From the NCBI RefSeq assembly GCF_000283515.1, contig NC_015976.1, positions 806,001 to 870,000 of the forward strand: a stretch of DNA of 64,000 bases, written 5' to 3'. The stretch is from Sphingobium sp. SYK-6. GTDB taxonomy: Bacteria > Pseudomonadota > Alphaproteobacteria > Sphingomonadales > Sphingomonadaceae. The notes below the pieces were generated by a model, which was not told the origin of the DNA, made no database searches, and saw nothing but the letters and a program-made list of their open reading frames with translations. Positions 8,922 to 16,265 of the stretch are shown piece after piece (position 1 is the first letter of the stretch; every line of letters starts with the position of its first letter). The position numbers and the translations under genes were made by a program.

Positions 8922-10094
8922 GTGGCGCTCAGTGACATGGCGATCGTCGGCTATGCCGAGACCAAGATCGTGCTGCGCAGCGACGTCGATGTCTGGGAGC
9001 TGGGTGCGGAAATCCTGGACTCGCTGCTGGAACGCACCGGTTTCGAGAAAGGGGAGATCAATGGATTGATCCTGTCCTCATCCTCGACCGGCGCGGGCAA
9101 TATCTTCTGGTCGCAGACCACGGCTGACCAGCTCGCGCTCGAACTGGACTTCTGCCAGACGGTCGATATCGGCGGGAGCTCGCCGGTAGGTACGGTCGCG
9201 CGGGCCGCCGCCGCGATCGATGCCGGTCTTTGCGATACGGTGCTGTGCCTTTTTGCGGACACCGCCGTGGCGGAGAACAATGGCCGGCCGCGTTCCTATG
9301 GCGCGGAATGGACCACGCCTTATGGCTATCTCGGCGCACCGGCCGCTTTCGGCATGCTGAGCCGCTATTATGACGATCGCTTCGGCCTCGATGCGCGCGC
9401 GCTGGGCAAGCTCGCGGTCGCGCAGCGTGCGCACGCGGTCCTCAACGAGAATGCCTGCGAGAAGCTGCGCAAGCCGATCACGGTCGACGATTATGTGCAC
9501 TCGCGGATGATCAACGACCCGATCCGCCTGCTGGACTGCGTGATGCCGTGCGACGGGGCGAGCGGCATTCTCATCACGCGCCGCAAGACTGCCGAGCAGC
9601 GCGGCCTGACGCGCTGCGCCGTGCCGGTGGGCTATGGCGAGCGCACCAATGTCGGCGCGGCAAGCGCGATCGTCGATCCGACGCTGACCGGCCATCGGGA
9701 AGCCGGCGAGCGTGCGTTCGCACAGGCCGGATTGCGCCCGGCGCAGATCGGCTCCTTCCATCCCTATGACGACTTCATCATCGCCATCATGATGCAGCTC
9801 GAGATGCTCGGCTTCTGCGCGCACGGGCAGGGCGCAGCCTTCATCCGGGAAACGGATTTCAGCTTCTCGGGCGATCTTCCGCTGAATACGGGTGGCGGGC
9901 AGATCTCTGCCGGCCAGTGCGGGCTCGCGGGTGGGGGCACCAATCTGGTCGAGGCTGTGCGGCAGCTCTTCGGGGAAGGCGGCAGCCGACAGGTCAGCGA
10001 TACGGCCCATGCGCTGGTCACGGGGATCGGCGGCATTCCTTACGGCCGAAACTGGAACAGCAGCACCGTGCTGATCCTCTCTTCCAATGCATGA
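8922..10094 (+). CDS. Thiolase-fold protein lacking the nucleophilic Cys (SCP2/Ltp2-like lyase candidate)
   Basis: This 390-residue protein of the thiolase / nonspecific lipid-transfer family starts at a GTG after GGGGAGGG, or possibly at the in-frame ATG 15 bases later. The N-terminal MAIVGYAETK and the C-terminal NTGGGQISAGQCGLAGG motifs are typical. Where classical thiolases carry the acylated cysteine, the segment reads VDIGGSSPVGTVARAAAAI, so that nucleophile is missing. A DUF35 partner gene follows immediately. In steroid side-chain degradation, Ltp2-like proteins with DUF35 partners act as retro-aldolases rather than thiolases, so this pair may cleave a 3-hydroxyacyl-CoA to an aldehyde or ketone plus a short acyl-CoA. 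Family assignment is secure; the reaction is inference. Confidence 0.85.
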   Translation: MALSDMAIVGYAETKIVLRSDVDVWELGAEILDSLLERTGFEKGEINGLILSSSSTGAGNIFWSQTTADQLALELDFCQTVDIGGSSPVGTVARAAAAIDAGLCDTVLCLFADTAVAENNGRPRSYGAEWTTPYGYLGAPAAFGMLSRYYDDRFGLDARALGKLAVAQRAHAVLNENACEKLRKPITVDDYVHSRMINDPIRLLDCVMPCDGASGILITRRKTAEQRGLTRCAVPVGYGERTNVGAASAIVDPTLTGHREAGERAFAQAGLRPAQIGSFHPYDDFIIAIMMQLEMLGFCAHGQGAAFIRETDFSFSGDLPLNTGGGQISAGQCGLAGGGTNLVEAVRQLFGEGGSRQVSDTAHALVTGIGGIPYGRNWNSSTVLILSSNA

Positions 10095-10102
10095 GGCAAG
10101 GC

Positions 10103-10531
10103 ATGACCGACATCAATGACCTGCTCTCGATCGATCGGCCGCTGCCACCCGAGCGGAGCTTTTCGCGCCCCTTCTGGGAAGCCAGCCGGGAAAAGCGGCT
10201 GCTCGTCCAGTATGACAAGGTTGCCGGCGCCTATCAGTTCTATCCGCGCCCGACGAGCATCTACACGGGCCGGCGGGACAATCTGGAGTGGCGGGAAGTG
10301 TCCGGGCGCGGCGCCCTCTTCAGCCACACGATTGTGCGGCGTGCCCGCCCGCCGTTCCGCGATCATGAGCCCTATGTGCTGGCGATGGTGACGCTGGACG
10401 AGGGCGTGAACGTGATGAGCAACATCATCCATTGTGCCGAAGAAGATCTCAGGCCCGGCCTTCGCGTGAAGCCCTATTGGCATCCGCTGCCGGACGGGCG
10501 GCACCTTCTCCTGTTCCAGCCCGACACATGA
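10103..10531 (+). CDS. DUF35 OB-fold protein (partner of the thiolase-fold protein), zinc ribbon degenerate
   Basis: This 142-residue protein has the DUF35 layout: an N-terminal helix FWEASREKRLLVQY, the QFYPRP stretch, LEWREVSGRGALFSHTIV, and a C-terminal OB-fold. The rubredoxin-like zinc ribbon that normally carries four cysteines has none here: the positions around VQYDKVAGAYQFYPRP and the following turn contain Asp, Ala, Thr and Gly. Family partners bind thiolases or aldolases of the Ltp2 type and help place the acyl-CoA. It lies 8 bases after the thiolase-fold gene and overlaps the next gene by 4 bases (ATGA), so the three are one translational unit. Confidence 0.85.
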   Translation: MTDINDLLSIDRPLPPERSFSRPFWEASREKRLLVQYDKVAGAYQFYPRPTSIYTGRRDNLEWREVSGRGALFSHTIVRRARPPFRDHEPYVLAMVTLDEGVNVMSNIIHCAEEDLRPGLRVKPYWHPLPDGRHLLLFQPDT

Positions 10532-11304
10532 TCGCGGACATTCCCTATCGGCACCTCGCGGGCTGGCAGGGAATGCTGGATATCCATCTGCCCGCGGGCG
10601 ATGGGCCGCATCCCGCGCTGCTCTATCTCCATGGCGGCGGCTGGCGCATGGGCGACAAGGCGGCCGGTGCCGTGCATGCGCCTTTCTGGTGCGCCATGGG
10701 CCTGGCCGTCGTCTCGGCCAGCTACCGGCTCGCGGATGAAGCGCCGGCACCCGCCGCGGTCGAGGATGCGGCCGCTGCGCTGGACTGGCTGGGAGACGAG
10801 GGCGCTGCCTACGGGGTCGACACCACCCGCTTGCTGATCGGTGGCCATTCGGCAGGCGCCACGCTTGCCCTGGCGGTCGCCTACACGCACGCGCGGCAAC
10901 CCCGCGCGGTGCTGGCCTGGAGCGCCCATGCCGATCTCGCCGCTTATCATGACGAGCGCAAGCGCGCCGGCGAGCCGGTGGCATGGCTGACGGCTTCGGC
11001 GGATCCCGATGGTCTGGCGCGGGCGCTGTCTCCACAAGCTCTCGCGCGGCTAGGGCTGCCGCCCACGCTGCTGGTCCATAGCGATCGCGATCCGCGCGTC
11101 CCTTATGCCGCTGCCGCGCGGCTGGCGGAAAGCCTCTCGGGACATGGCGTCTGCGCCGAACTCGTGACGATGCGCAGCGATCATCATTTGCCCAAGGATC
11201 ATCCGCCGGACGAGATCGCCCGCGCTCATGCCCGCACCCGGGCGTTTCTCCACAGGGTCGGGTTGATCGGCGAAGCGGTTCCTCATCCGGCGGAAGCTGG
11301 TTAG
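10528..11304 (+). CDS. Alpha/beta hydrolase (carboxylesterase/HSL-type)
   Basis: This 258-residue hydrolase has the oxyanion motif YLHGGGWRMGDK near residue 35 and the nucleophile elbow GGHSAGATLALAV near residue 105. A late aspartate sits in VHSDRDPRVPY and a histidine in MRSDHHLPKDHP. No signal peptide is visible, so it is probably cytoplasmic. Its ATG overlaps the stop of the DUF35 gene, coupling it to the CoA-ligase operon as the last member. It could hydrolyse an aryl ester or an acyl-CoA side product; nothing in the sequence decides the substrate. Confidence 0.86.
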   Translation: MIADIPYRHLAGWQGMLDIHLPAGDGPHPALLYLHGGGWRMGDKAAGAVHAPFWCAMGLAVVSASYRLADEAPAPAAVEDAAAALDWLGDEGAAYGVDTTRLLIGGHSAGATLALAVAYTHARQPRAVLAWSAHADLAAYHDERKRAGEPVAWLTASADPDGLARALSPQALARLGLPPTLLVHSDRDPRVPYAAAARLAESLSGHGVCAELVTMRSDHHLPKDHPPDEIARAHARTRAFLHRVGLIGEAVPHPAEAG

Positions 11305-11318
11305 TTGTCTATGACAAC
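11304..11318. promoter_or_regulatory. GTTGTC-N3-GACAAC operator before the MFS gene
   Basis: The perfect palindrome GTTGTCTATGACAAC lies 90 bases before the MFS transporter start and touches the last base of the preceding stop codon. The same palindrome occurs at 20846-20860 beside a MarR gene and, with one arm mismatch, at 26063-26077. A MarR-family repressor site is the natural reading. Confidence 0.7.
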
Positions 11319-11408
11319 GAATATGTTGACACCCCCAGCAATCGCATGGGATGCGTTGCCCTCAAAAGATAAACCAAAAGATTCGCGGATTCCATGGAGA
11401 GGATGACG

Positions 11409-12713
11409 ATGGCAACCAATCTCGCGCCGGACGGCAAGCTTGCCACCGGCATTCACTATCCCGGCTGGTGGGTCGTTGCGGCGGGCTTCGTCATTTTCTT
11501 CCTGTCGTTCGGCGGGCCCACTTATTCGCTGTCGCTCCTCTATAACGAGGTCGTGGCGGAGTTCGGATGGACCCGTGCGCAGGCGACCGGCATCTATGCC
11601 TGGAAAGGGGTGACCGGCGCTGTCGTCGCCATCTTTCTGATCGGGCCCGCAGTGCAACGCTTCGGTCTGAAACCGGTGTTCCTGACCGTGCTCGTTATCC
11701 AGGCGCTGGGGTTCTTCACCTTTCTCAACGTGACGTCCATCACCACCTATTTTCTGGCCGGCTTCCTGATCGGTCTGGGCCAGGGAGCCGTGCTGCTCTG
11801 CATCAAGCTGATGGTGGCACGCTGGTTCATGCGCAATGTCGGCTTTGCGAGCGCCATGGCGTTGATCGGCGGCAGCGCGGGCGGCGTCGTCTTCCCCATC
11901 GTGATCGCCTCCCTGCTGCCGGACCTTGGCTGGCGCACGACCTATGCCCTGATCGGCGTCGCCATCCTCGCGATCTCGGTGCCTCTGGTCATGTTCGTCA
12001 AGCAGAACCCGAGCGAGGAGGACCTGCTCCCTGAAAGCCTCTCCTCCAAGGGCGTCCCGCCCAGTCCCGCGCTGACCGCAGCGACGCGCGCGGCGGACAT
12101 TCCGGTGACCTATGGCGAACTGATCCGCAAGCCGATGTTCTGGGGAATCACCATCGGCGTGTTCATCATCGCCGGCGTGGACCAGGGATTGTTCCAGAAT
12201 ATGCAGCTCTACTTCGTGCAGGAAGTCGGGCTCAGCCGGGAGACCGCCGCCTGGCTGCTCTCGCTGACGTCGCTCATCGGCCTCTTCTCGAAATTCGTGG
12301 CCGGCAAGTTCTTCGATGTCTACTCGGTCAAGGGCATCTCGGCCTGGTATCTGCTCATTGCCGTGATGGTCCTGCTGGCATTTCCGGTGTCCAGCCTCTC
12401 CACCGCGATCATCTTCACCTGTGCGCTGGGCCTCGCCCATGGTGGTCTCGTGTGCGAGGGGCCAGTGCTGGCCAAGCATGTGTTCGGGCCCCGCAACATG
12501 GACAAGGTATTGCCCATCGTGACGGGGTGCTTTGCGCTCGGCTCCTCGGTGGGGCCGGTCACGCTGGCCTATATCTACGACACGACCGGCCATTACAGCT
12601 CGGGCTTCGGGCTGTTCTCCGCGCTGGCGGTGTTCGCGGCCTTCCTGCTGACGTTCGTCCGCCCGCTCTACCGCGACAGGCTGCGCTCCGCGACCGCCAA
12701 AATCCCGGACTGA
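11409..12713 (+). CDS. MFS transporter
   Basis: This protein of about 434 residues has 12 predicted membrane spans, beginning WWVVAAGFVIFFLSFGG. The amphipathic signature appears as GPAVQRFGLKPVFLTV after span 2, and a longer central loop (NPSEEDLLPESL to YGELIRKPMF) separates the two halves. Of several clustered ATGs, the one at 11409 sits 7 bases after GGAGAGG and is preferred; 11394 and 11403 are alternatives. It resembles organic-acid or oxalate/formate-type MFS carriers. It is the first gene before the extradiol dioxygenase cluster and has a MarR-type operator upstream, so uptake of an aromatic acid is likely but inferred. Confidence 0.88.
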   Translation: MATNLAPDGKLATGIHYPGWWVVAAGFVIFFLSFGGPTYSLSLLYNEVVAEFGWTRAQATGIYAWKGVTGAVVAIFLIGPAVQRFGLKPVFLTVLVIQALGFFTFLNVTSITTYFLAGFLIGLGQGAVLLCIKLMVARWFMRNVGFASAMALIGGSAGGVVFPIVIASLLPDLGWRTTYALIGVAILAISVPLVMFVKQNPSEEDLLPESLSSKGVPPSPALTAATRAADIPVTYGELIRKPMFWGITIGVFIIAGVDQGLFQNMQLYFVQEVGLSRETAAWLLSLTSLIGLFSKFVAGKFFDVYSVKGISAWYLLIAVMVLLAFPVSSLSTAIIFTCALGLAHGGLVCEGPVLAKHVFGPRNMDKVLPIVTGCFALGSSVGPVTLAYIYDTTGHYSSGFGLFSALAVFAAFLLTFVRPLYRDRLRSATAKIPD

Positions 12714-12749
12714 GGAAGCGCGATCGGGACAATTCCGCGATCGAACAAA

Positions 12750-12764
12750 GTTGCATATGACATT
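12750..12764. promoter_or_regulatory. Degenerate GTTGTC-type operator before the dioxygenase operon
   Basis: GTTGCATATGACATT matches 11 of 15 positions of the palindrome at 11304-11318 and lies 60 bases before the dioxygenase start. The right half TATGACA is intact but the outer bases differ. It is a weaker candidate than the other three sites. Confidence 0.35.
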
Positions 12765-12824
12765 TATATTGTTTACTCAGTCTACAATATGAATGCGGTG
12801 CCGAAGAGGAGGCTGGGAGAGGAT

Positions 12825-13835
12825 ATGGCCGAAATCGTGCTGGGTATGTGGACGTCGCACGGGCCGACCCTGTCCACCACGCCGGAGCAATGGACGCTCC
12901 GGGTTTCCGCGGATTTGAAGCGGAAGCACCCCTTCCGTGGCGAGGAATACAGCTTCGAGGAACTGGTCTCGCTGCGCAGCGGCGAGAAGCTGGCGGAGGC
13001 CTGTTCCCTTCCCGAGCGCGAGCGACGCGCGGCCGGGTGCCAGAGTGCCATCGCCGACATGGCCGACCGCTTCGCGGCCGCGAAGATCGACGTCGCGGTC
13101 ATCATGGGCAATGACCAGCGGGAGCTGTTCCTGGAGGATGTCACGCCGGCGATCACTGTCTATCTCGGCGAGACGATCTGGGACCAGCCGGCCACGCCCG
13201 AGCAGGCCGCGCGGATGCCACCCGGCATTCACGAGGCGGAATGGGGGCATAGCCCGCCCGAGCGCCGGGACTATCCCTGCCAGCCCGAGCTCGGCATGCA
13301 TGTGTGCAAAACGCTGGTGCCGCAGGGCTTCGATCTGGCGGTCTCCAAGACACTGCCCGAGCCCGCCGGCCACTGGTCGAGCGGCGCGCCGCATTCGCTC
13401 GGCTTCATCTACCGCCAGATCATGCGTGATCAGGTGGTGCCCAACCTGCCGATCATCATCAACACCTTCTTCCCGCCGAACCAGCCGACCGCCCGGCGCT
13501 GCTTCGAGCTGGGGCGCGCGGTCGGCAAGGCGATCCGCAGCTGGAAAGAGGACCTGCGCGTGGCGGTGTTCGGCTCGGGCGGGATGAGCCACTTCGTCAT
13601 CGACGAGGATTTCGACCGCATGTTCTTCGAGGCGCTGCGCAATCGGGACGCGGAGACGCTGTGCGCCATCGAGGACAAGCATCTCCAGTCCGGCACCTCC
13701 GAGCTCAAGACCTGGATTGCGGCGGCCGGCGCGCTGTTCGACACGGACCTGAAGGGCGACGTGGTGGGCTATGAGCCCTGCTACCGCTCCGAAGCCGGGA
13801 CCGGCACCGCCAACGGCTTCGTCGCCTGGCAATAA
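12825..13835 (+). CDS. Class III extradiol ring-cleavage dioxygenase (LigB-type fold)
   Basis: This 336-residue protein has the LigB-type extradiol dioxygenase fold. An early histidine in GMWTSHGPTLS matches the first iron ligand, the SGGMSHF histidine matches the LigB acid-base residue, and a glutamate in GTSELKTWIAAAGAL matches the third ligand. The second ligand position, usually in the sequence NDH, reads GNDQRELFLED, so His is replaced by Gln. A GGGAGAGG ribosome site precedes the ATG at 12825. RraA-type aldolases and a LigJ-like hydratase follow directly, so the ring-cleavage product should be a 4-oxalomesaconate-type acid. No LigA-like small subunit is present. The aromatic substrate (gallate, protocatechuate or another) is not decided by sequence. 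Confidence 0.85.
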   Translation: MAEIVLGMWTSHGPTLSTTPEQWTLRVSADLKRKHPFRGEEYSFEELVSLRSGEKLAEACSLPERERRAAGCQSAIADMADRFAAAKIDVAVIMGNDQRELFLEDVTPAITVYLGETIWDQPATPEQAARMPPGIHEAEWGHSPPERRDYPCQPELGMHVCKTLVPQGFDLAVSKTLPEPAGHWSSGAPHSLGFIYRQIMRDQVVPNLPIIINTFFPPNQPTARRCFELGRAVGKAIRSWKEDLRVAVFGSGGMSHFVIDEDFDRMFFEALRNRDAETLCAIEDKHLQSGTSELKTWIAAAGALFDTDLKGDVVGYEPCYRSEAGTGTANGFVAWQ

Positions 13836-13858
13836 GCCAACGCGTTTTCAAAGGATGG

Positions 13859-14533
13859 ATGATGACTGCAACAGACCCCCATGTCGCGCGCCTGCGCAAG
13901 CTGGATGCCTGCGCGGTATCGGACACGCTGGACAAGCTGGGGCTTGCCGGTTGCGTGACCGGCCTGCGCTCGGCCTCGCCGGGCAGGCGGATCGCGGGGC
14001 GGGTGCATACGGTGAAGCTCAAGGCCGGCAACGCGCCTGCCGATCGCCCGCCGGTGCATCTGGGCGCGGCGGCGATCGATGCGAGCGGGCCGGACGATGT
14101 GATCGTGGTCGAGCAACGCACGGGGATCGATGCGGGCTGCTGGGGCGGCATTTTGTCGCGCGGGGCGCAGCACAAGGGCGTCGCTGGCGTGATCTGCGAG
14201 GGGCTGGCGCGTGATGTCGACGAGGCCCGCGAGATCGGCTTCCCGGTGTTCTGCCGGGGCTACACCGCCCGCACCGCGCGCAACCGGGTGTACGAGGACG
14301 CCACCGACGTGCCGGTGACGGTGGGCGATTTCACGGTCGAGCCCGGCTTCTACGTGATCTGCGATTCCAGTGCGGCGGTGTTCATCGCGCCGGCTGACAT
14401 CGCCCGCGTGCTCGATGCCGCCGAGGATATCGTGCGGCGTGAGGGCGAGATGACGCGCAGGCTGGCGACCGGCGAGAGTGCCAGCGCCGTGCTGGGCGCC
14501 AATTACGAATATATGCTCAAGGGCGATAACTGA
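13859..14533 (+). CDS. RraA/HMG-CHA aldolase family protein (LigK-like), copy 1
   Basis: This 224-residue protein belongs to the RraA-like fold that includes 4-carboxy-4-hydroxy-2-oxoadipate aldolase (LigK). It has the metal and substrate motif WGGILSRGAQHKGVAGVICEGLARD near residue 95-120 with the conserved Arg-Asp pair, and the TLDKLG helix at the N-terminus. In the 4,5-cleavage pathway such an enzyme splits the C6 acid into pyruvate and oxaloacetate. It lies 23 bases after the dioxygenase and overlaps the next paralogue by one base (TGATG). Having two paralogues in a row is unusual; one may have another substrate. Confidence 0.85.
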   Translation: MMTATDPHVARLRKLDACAVSDTLDKLGLAGCVTGLRSASPGRRIAGRVHTVKLKAGNAPADRPPVHLGAAAIDASGPDDVIVVEQRTGIDAGCWGGILSRGAQHKGVAGVICEGLARDVDEAREIGFPVFCRGYTARTARNRVYEDATDVPVTVGDFTVEPGFYVICDSSAAVFIAPADIARVLDAAEDIVRREGEMTRRLATGESASAVLGANYEYMLKGDN

Positions 14534-15201
14534 TGCCGGAAGACCAGACCGAAAACGCCAACGTCACCCGCGCCGCCGCGCTCGACACCGCCACGCTGAG
14601 CGACGCGCTCGACCGGCTCGGCATCGTCGGCCAATGCTACCAGATCGCCGGGCGCGATCCGGACTTCCGCATGGCCGGCCGCGCCTACACCATGCTCTGC
14701 GGCCCGGCCTCGACCCCGCCCGGAACAGTGGGCGATTATATCGATGACGTGCCCCCCGGCCATGTCGTGGTGATCGACAATGGCGGGCGGGACGATGCCA
14801 CCATCTGGGGCGATATCCTGACCGAAATCGCGCATCGCCGGGGCCTCGCCGGCACGGTGATCGACGGAATCAGCCGCGATGTCTCGCTCTGCCGCGCGCT
14901 GGGCTATCCGGTGTTCAGCAAGGGTCACTGGATGCGCACCGGCAAGGACCGGGTGCAGGTGGAAGTCACCAATTGCCCCGTCAACATCGGTGGCGCCCGT
15001 GTGGCGCCCGGCGACATATTACGCGGCGACCCGGACGGCGTGATCGTCATCCCGCAAGCGCATGAGGAGGCGGTGCTCGATGCCGCCGAGGAGATCCACG
15101 CCGCCGAGGAAAGTATCCGTGCCGCCTGCCGCACCGGCATGCGCCTCGATGAGGCGCGCAAACAGTTCAAATATCACAGCCTTCAGACACGTCAGAAATA
15201 A
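14533..15201 (+). CDS. RraA/HMG-CHA aldolase family protein (LigK-like), copy 2
   Basis: This 222-residue paralogue of the preceding gene has the same motif layout: TLSDALDRLG at the N-terminus, then WGDILTEIAHRRGLAGTVIDGISRD with the Arg-Asp pair kept. The two proteins differ strongly between motifs, for example in the PASTPPGTVGDYIDDVPPGH stretch, so this is not a recent duplication. The one-base start/stop overlap implies coupled translation and possibly a mixed oligomer. It precedes the LigJ-like hydratase by 12 bases. Function as an aldolase for the hydrated ring-cleavage product is likely; which of the two copies does this cannot be told. Confidence 0.82.
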   Translation: MPEDQTENANVTRAAALDTATLSDALDRLGIVGQCYQIAGRDPDFRMAGRAYTMLCGPASTPPGTVGDYIDDVPPGHVVVIDNGGRDDATIWGDILTEIAHRRGLAGTVIDGISRDVSLCRALGYPVFSKGHWMRTGKDRVQVEVTNCPVNIGGARVAPGDILRGDPDGVIVIPQAHEEAVLDAAEEIHAAEESIRAACRTGMRLDEARKQFKYHSLQTRQK

Positions 15202-15213
15202 GGGGATCACCCG

Positions 15214-16212
15214 ATGATCATCGACTGCCATGGTCACGTCAGCGCTCCGGTGGAGCTTTGGGCCTATAAGGCGAGCCTGCTCGCGCATCGCGGCTCGCAT
15301 GGGCGCGGGGGCGTCAAGGTGACGGACGAGCAGATCATTGCCGCCGCGCACCACAAGGAGACCTGGCCGGACGGGCACATCGAGCTGCTGCACAATCACG
15401 GCACGGACATGCAGCTCATCTCGCCGCGCCCGTTCCAGATGATGAACTCGGCCAAGCCCGCCCGCGTCGTCCACTGGTTCTGCGAGGAAGTGAACACGCT
15501 CATCCACCGCCAGTGCACGCTGATCCCGGAGATGTTCATCCCGGTCGCCGGCCTGCCGCAGGTGGCGGGCGAGCCCATCGAGAATGTGTTTGCGGAGATG
15601 GACCGCTGCGTCTCCATGGGCTTCAAGGGCTTCCTGCTGAACCCGGACCCCTATGAGAATGGCGCCGAGGAAGCCCCGCCACTGGGCGACCGCTACTGGT
15701 ATCCGCTCTACGAGAAGCTGTGCGAGCTGGACCTGCCCGCCCATATCCACGCCACCGGCTCCCAGTCCGAGCGCTCGCCTTATTCGCTGCACTTCATCAA
15801 TGAAGAGACGATCGCCACCTATAACCTCTGCACCTCATCGGTGTTCGATGATTTTCCGCAGCTCAAGGTGGTGGTGAGCCATGGCGGCGGCGCCATCCCC
15901 TATCAGCTCGGCCGCTTTGAATCCCAGTCGCGCCGCAGCAAGCACCTCTTCTCCGAGCGGATGGCCAAGCTCTATTTCGATACCGTGCTCTACACCGAGG
16001 GCGCGCTGCGGCTGCTCATCGAGACCGTCGGCCCCGAGCGCTGCCTGTTCGGCTCCGAATGCCCCGGCGTCGGCTCCACCATCGATCCCGCCACCGGCAA
16101 GCAGATGGACCACATCGCGCCCTTCATCCAGAAATTCGACTTCCTGAGCGACGCCGACAAGAAGCTGATTTTTGAGGATAATGCGCGGAAGGTGTTTAAT
16201 TTGGAGGTTTGA
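15214..16212 (+). CDS. ligJ: 4-oxalomesaconate hydratase, LigJ-type amidohydrolase
   Basis: This 332-residue member of the amidohydrolase superfamily has the N-terminal metal pair DCHGHVSAP, further metal or catalytic residues in PAHIHATG and VVVSHGGGAIPYQ, and a glutamate in LFGSECPGVGS at residue 282. That glutamate corresponds well with the catalytic Glu284 I recall for sphingomonad LigJ, whereas ordinary amidohydrolases carry Asp there. The length also fits LigJ. It would hydrate 4-oxalomesaconate to 4-carboxy-4-hydroxy-2-oxoadipate, the substrate of the LigK-like aldolase upstream. It closes the four-gene meta-cleavage operon; downstream lies the convergent NACHT gene. Confidence 0.88.
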   Translation: MIIDCHGHVSAPVELWAYKASLLAHRGSHGRGGVKVTDEQIIAAAHHKETWPDGHIELLHNHGTDMQLISPRPFQMMNSAKPARVVHWFCEEVNTLIHRQCTLIPEMFIPVAGLPQVAGEPIENVFAEMDRCVSMGFKGFLLNPDPYENGAEEAPPLGDRYWYPLYEKLCELDLPAHIHATGSQSERSPYSLHFINEETIATYNLCTSSVFDDFPQLKVVVSHGGGAIPYQLGRFESQSRRSKHLFSERMAKLYFDTVLYTEGALRLLIETVGPERCLFGSECPGVGSTIDPATGKQMDHIAPFIQKFDFLSDADKKLIFEDNARKVFNLEV

Positions 16213-16218
16213 GGATCT
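16209..16218. repeat. 10-base direct repeat, left copy, flanking the NACHT gene
   Basis: TTGAGGATCT occurs here, spanning the ligJ stop codon, and again at 19389-19398 on the other side of the AT-rich NACHT gene. A 9-base inverted repeat lies inside the pair (16265-16273, CCTAAACGG, and 19322-19330). These may mark the ends of an inserted segment, or be chance matches. Confidence 0.35.
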
Positions 16219-16265
16219 AGTAGGTCTGATCATCGACTGGGAGAGACGTAAACTAATTCAGAATC

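Noticed and set aside
11301-12593. 430-codon frame antisense to the MFS transporter
   Set aside because: Charged, low-complexity translation typical of antisense to a membrane protein.
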